Assembly (NCBI GenBank): GCA_002067325.1
Contig: MVQY01000049.1
Location: forward strand, 1-24,254
Source: Methanobacterium sp. PtaU1.Bin097
GTDB lineage: Archaea > Methanobacteriota > Methanobacteria > Methanobacteriales > Methanobacteriaceae
Direction: 5' to 3'
DNA: 24,254 nt
The notes under the pieces: generated by a model
What the model was told of the DNA's origin: nothing
Databases searched by the model: none
What the model saw: only the letters and a program-made list of their open reading frames with translations
Made by a program: the position numbers and the translations under genes
Part shown: in pieces, positions 23,202-24,254 of the stretch
Position numbering within the stretch: the stretch's first letter is position 1
How the letters are laid out: every line of letters begins with the position of its first letter

Positions 23202-23819
23202 ATGGTTAATATGGCTGGAATCATAGAAACAGTGACCAACTTCGCTATCTACTTAATTGAAGATCTGGGATACTGGGGCGTCTTCATAGGCATGACCCTG
23301 GAAAGCGCGTGTATACCACTTCCCAGTGAAGTTATAATGCCCCTATCAGGTTTCGTCGTCTACCGGGGTGAGATGAGCCTCTTAGGAATTACCATCGTCG
23401 GTGCGGTTGGAAACCTCATAGGTTCCTGGATCGCCTATTTCGTAGGGCTTAAAGGTGGAAGGCCCTTCCTGGAAAAATACGGTAAGTACGTCCTGATCAG
23501 TCCCAAGAAGCTGGATATGGCCCATGAATGGTTTGATAAGTACGGCCATGAGGCGGTGCTTATAAGCCGGGTTCTGCCGATAATAAGGACTTTCATATCC
23601 CTTCCTGCCGGTATAGCGGAGATGGACCTGAAAAAATTCTCCATCTACACCTTCCTTGGCTCACTTCCCTGGTGCTTTGTTTTGGCATACATTGGGTTTA
23701 TGCTAGGCCCAAAGTGGAATATAATAGAGGAATACTTCCATTATATGGACATCGTCGTGGTGATAGCGGTGGTTATCCTGGCAATCTACCTGGTCCATAA
23801 GTACTGGCGGGATTACTAA
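23202..23819 (+). CDS. DedA family membrane protein
   Basis: Membrane protein of 205 residues with the DedA/VTT fold. Conserved points are E34, the PLPSE segment (39-43), GNLIGSWIAYFVG (70-82), R123 and R129 in SRVLPIIRTF, and PAG (135-137) before a Lys-rich turn. Bacterial DedA proteins include UptA, an undecaprenyl-phosphate translocase, and others linked to lipid scrambling. The first ATG at 23202 is used here; a second at 23211 would remove three residues. TTATAAT and TTTTATAC at 23171-23189 are TATA candidates, so the leader would be very short or absent. It is divergent from the DUF368 gene, which belongs to another family with the same reported function. Confidence 0.93.
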   Translation: MVNMAGIIETVTNFAIYLIEDLGYWGVFIGMTLESACIPLPSEVIMPLSGFVVYRGEMSLLGITIVGAVGNLIGSWIAYFVGLKGGRPFLEKYGKYVLISPKKLDMAHEWFDKYGHEAVLISRVLPIIRTFISLPAGIAEMDLKKFSIYTFLGSLPWCFVLAYIGFMLGPKWNIIEEYFHYMDIVVVIAVVILAIYLVHKYWRDY

Positions 23820-23876
23820 TACATATATAGATTCTAAAAATAATTATTCCTTTCTAAATTATAAAGGAAATAAATT

Positions 23877-24254
23877 TCACACTTTTCTATTTTTCACCTT
23901 CCAATAAAATTGCCAGTTTTCATTTACAGATATCAACCGTCTGATCATCAAAAGCAGGAAAAATAGTAGTACTTTAAGCTCTATCACCATAAAATTTGAA
24001 GGTGAAACATTATTATAACCCCATATTAACATGAAAATTACCAGTGCTACCCATATCACGGGAAATGAAAAAATCACATGCTTTACTGGTTTCATCTCTA
24101 TGGCTAATTTATCGGTGTCAACACCGGCTATATTACCCTGAAGTATTCCGGCAAGTCCGATTAGAACATAACATGACAGCCAGCCAATTTCAGTAAACTG
24201 ACCTGACACATAAATTCCACTGGAAAATTGATAGGTAATAACTAAATCTGTTAT
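23877..24254 (-). CDS. Multi-pass membrane sensor-like protein (partial, runs off right edge)
   Basis: The frame is open from the right edge to a stop at 23877, giving 125 residues. A GTG at 24209 is only internal, because the preceding codons encode ITDLVITYQFSSGIYVSG in the same style. Three hydrophobic helices are visible. The sequence YQFSSGIYVSGQFTEIGWLS then YVLIGLAGILQ resembles the last half of the N-terminal multi-pass domain of some methanogen histidine kinases and diguanylate cyclases, where a wet-loop Trp and an ENxxL-like end are common. Here the frame stops 16 residues after VNEN, so no PAS or kinase domain follows. It may be a stand-alone sensor or a truncated gene. Confidence 0.6.
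   Translation of the reverse strand: MTDLVITYQFSSGIYVSGQFTEIGWLSCYVLIGLAGILQGNIAGVDTDKLAIEMKPVKHVIFSFPVIWVALVIFMLIWGYNNVSPSNFMVIELKVLLFFLLLMIRRLISVNENWQFYWKVKNRKV

Noticed and set aside
1..24254. Prophage, insertion sequence or genomic island
   Set aside because: No transposase, integrase, tRNA attachment site or flanking repeats were seen, and gene content is mostly housekeeping.

Overview
The window looks like a chromosomal segment of a hydrogenotrophic methanogen of the Methanobacteriales, most likely Methanobacterium or a close relative. The support is an F420-non-reducing-type [NiFe] hydrogenase, a 2-phosphoglycerate kinase homologue, archaeal clamp-loader genes (rfcS, rfcL), an archaeal SepF, a FwdC-like beta-helix protein, A+T-rich spacers with TATA-like boxes, and Shine-Dalgarno sites close to GGAGGTGAT. 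No rRNA, tRNA, CRISPR array or insertion sequence was seen.

Region 1 (1-4286, minus strand) is a cell-division or positioning cluster. Read in transcription order it holds a DUF1611 P-loop protein, SepF (the membrane anchor of FtsZ), a DUF2226 protein with a long Pro-Glu linker, a complete MinD, and a second MinD that runs off the left edge and has Arg in place of the P-loop lysine. A stand-alone Roadblock/LC7 protein (4432-4779) is transcribed divergently from its far end.

Region 2 (5012-8356) holds a 2-phosphoglycerate kinase-like protein, a ZPR1 zinc-finger protein, an acidic histone-fold protein with a C-terminal coiled coil (minus), and nadC (minus). The nadC-rnz spacer is rich in operator-like repeats.

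Region 3 (8649-10925) is a tightly packed operon of rnz (RNase Z), a small MscS channel and a membrane-anchored sortase.

Region 4 (11284-14470) is a four-gene operon of a 2[4Fe-4S] ferredoxin, a V4R-domain protein, a hydrogenase small subunit and a hydrogenase large subunit. The hydrogenase is Mvh/Frh-like, but the usual partners (mvhD, mvhB, frhB, frhD) are absent, so the V4R protein is an unexplained partner. This and the division cluster are the best candidates for an undescribed system.

Region 5 (14700-18705) has a long Roadblock protein with a Glu/Pro-rich linker, then rfcS and rfcL. The 436-base spacer after rfcL holds what looks like a decayed gene.

Region 6 (19142-24254) has an unrecognised protein, an APC-family permease that seems to lack a normal start codon, a FwdC-like protein, then a divergent pair of a DUF368 and a DedA protein. 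Both of those families carry undecaprenyl-phosphate translocases in bacteria. The right edge cuts into a membrane protein that resembles a multi-pass sensor domain but stops without an output domain.
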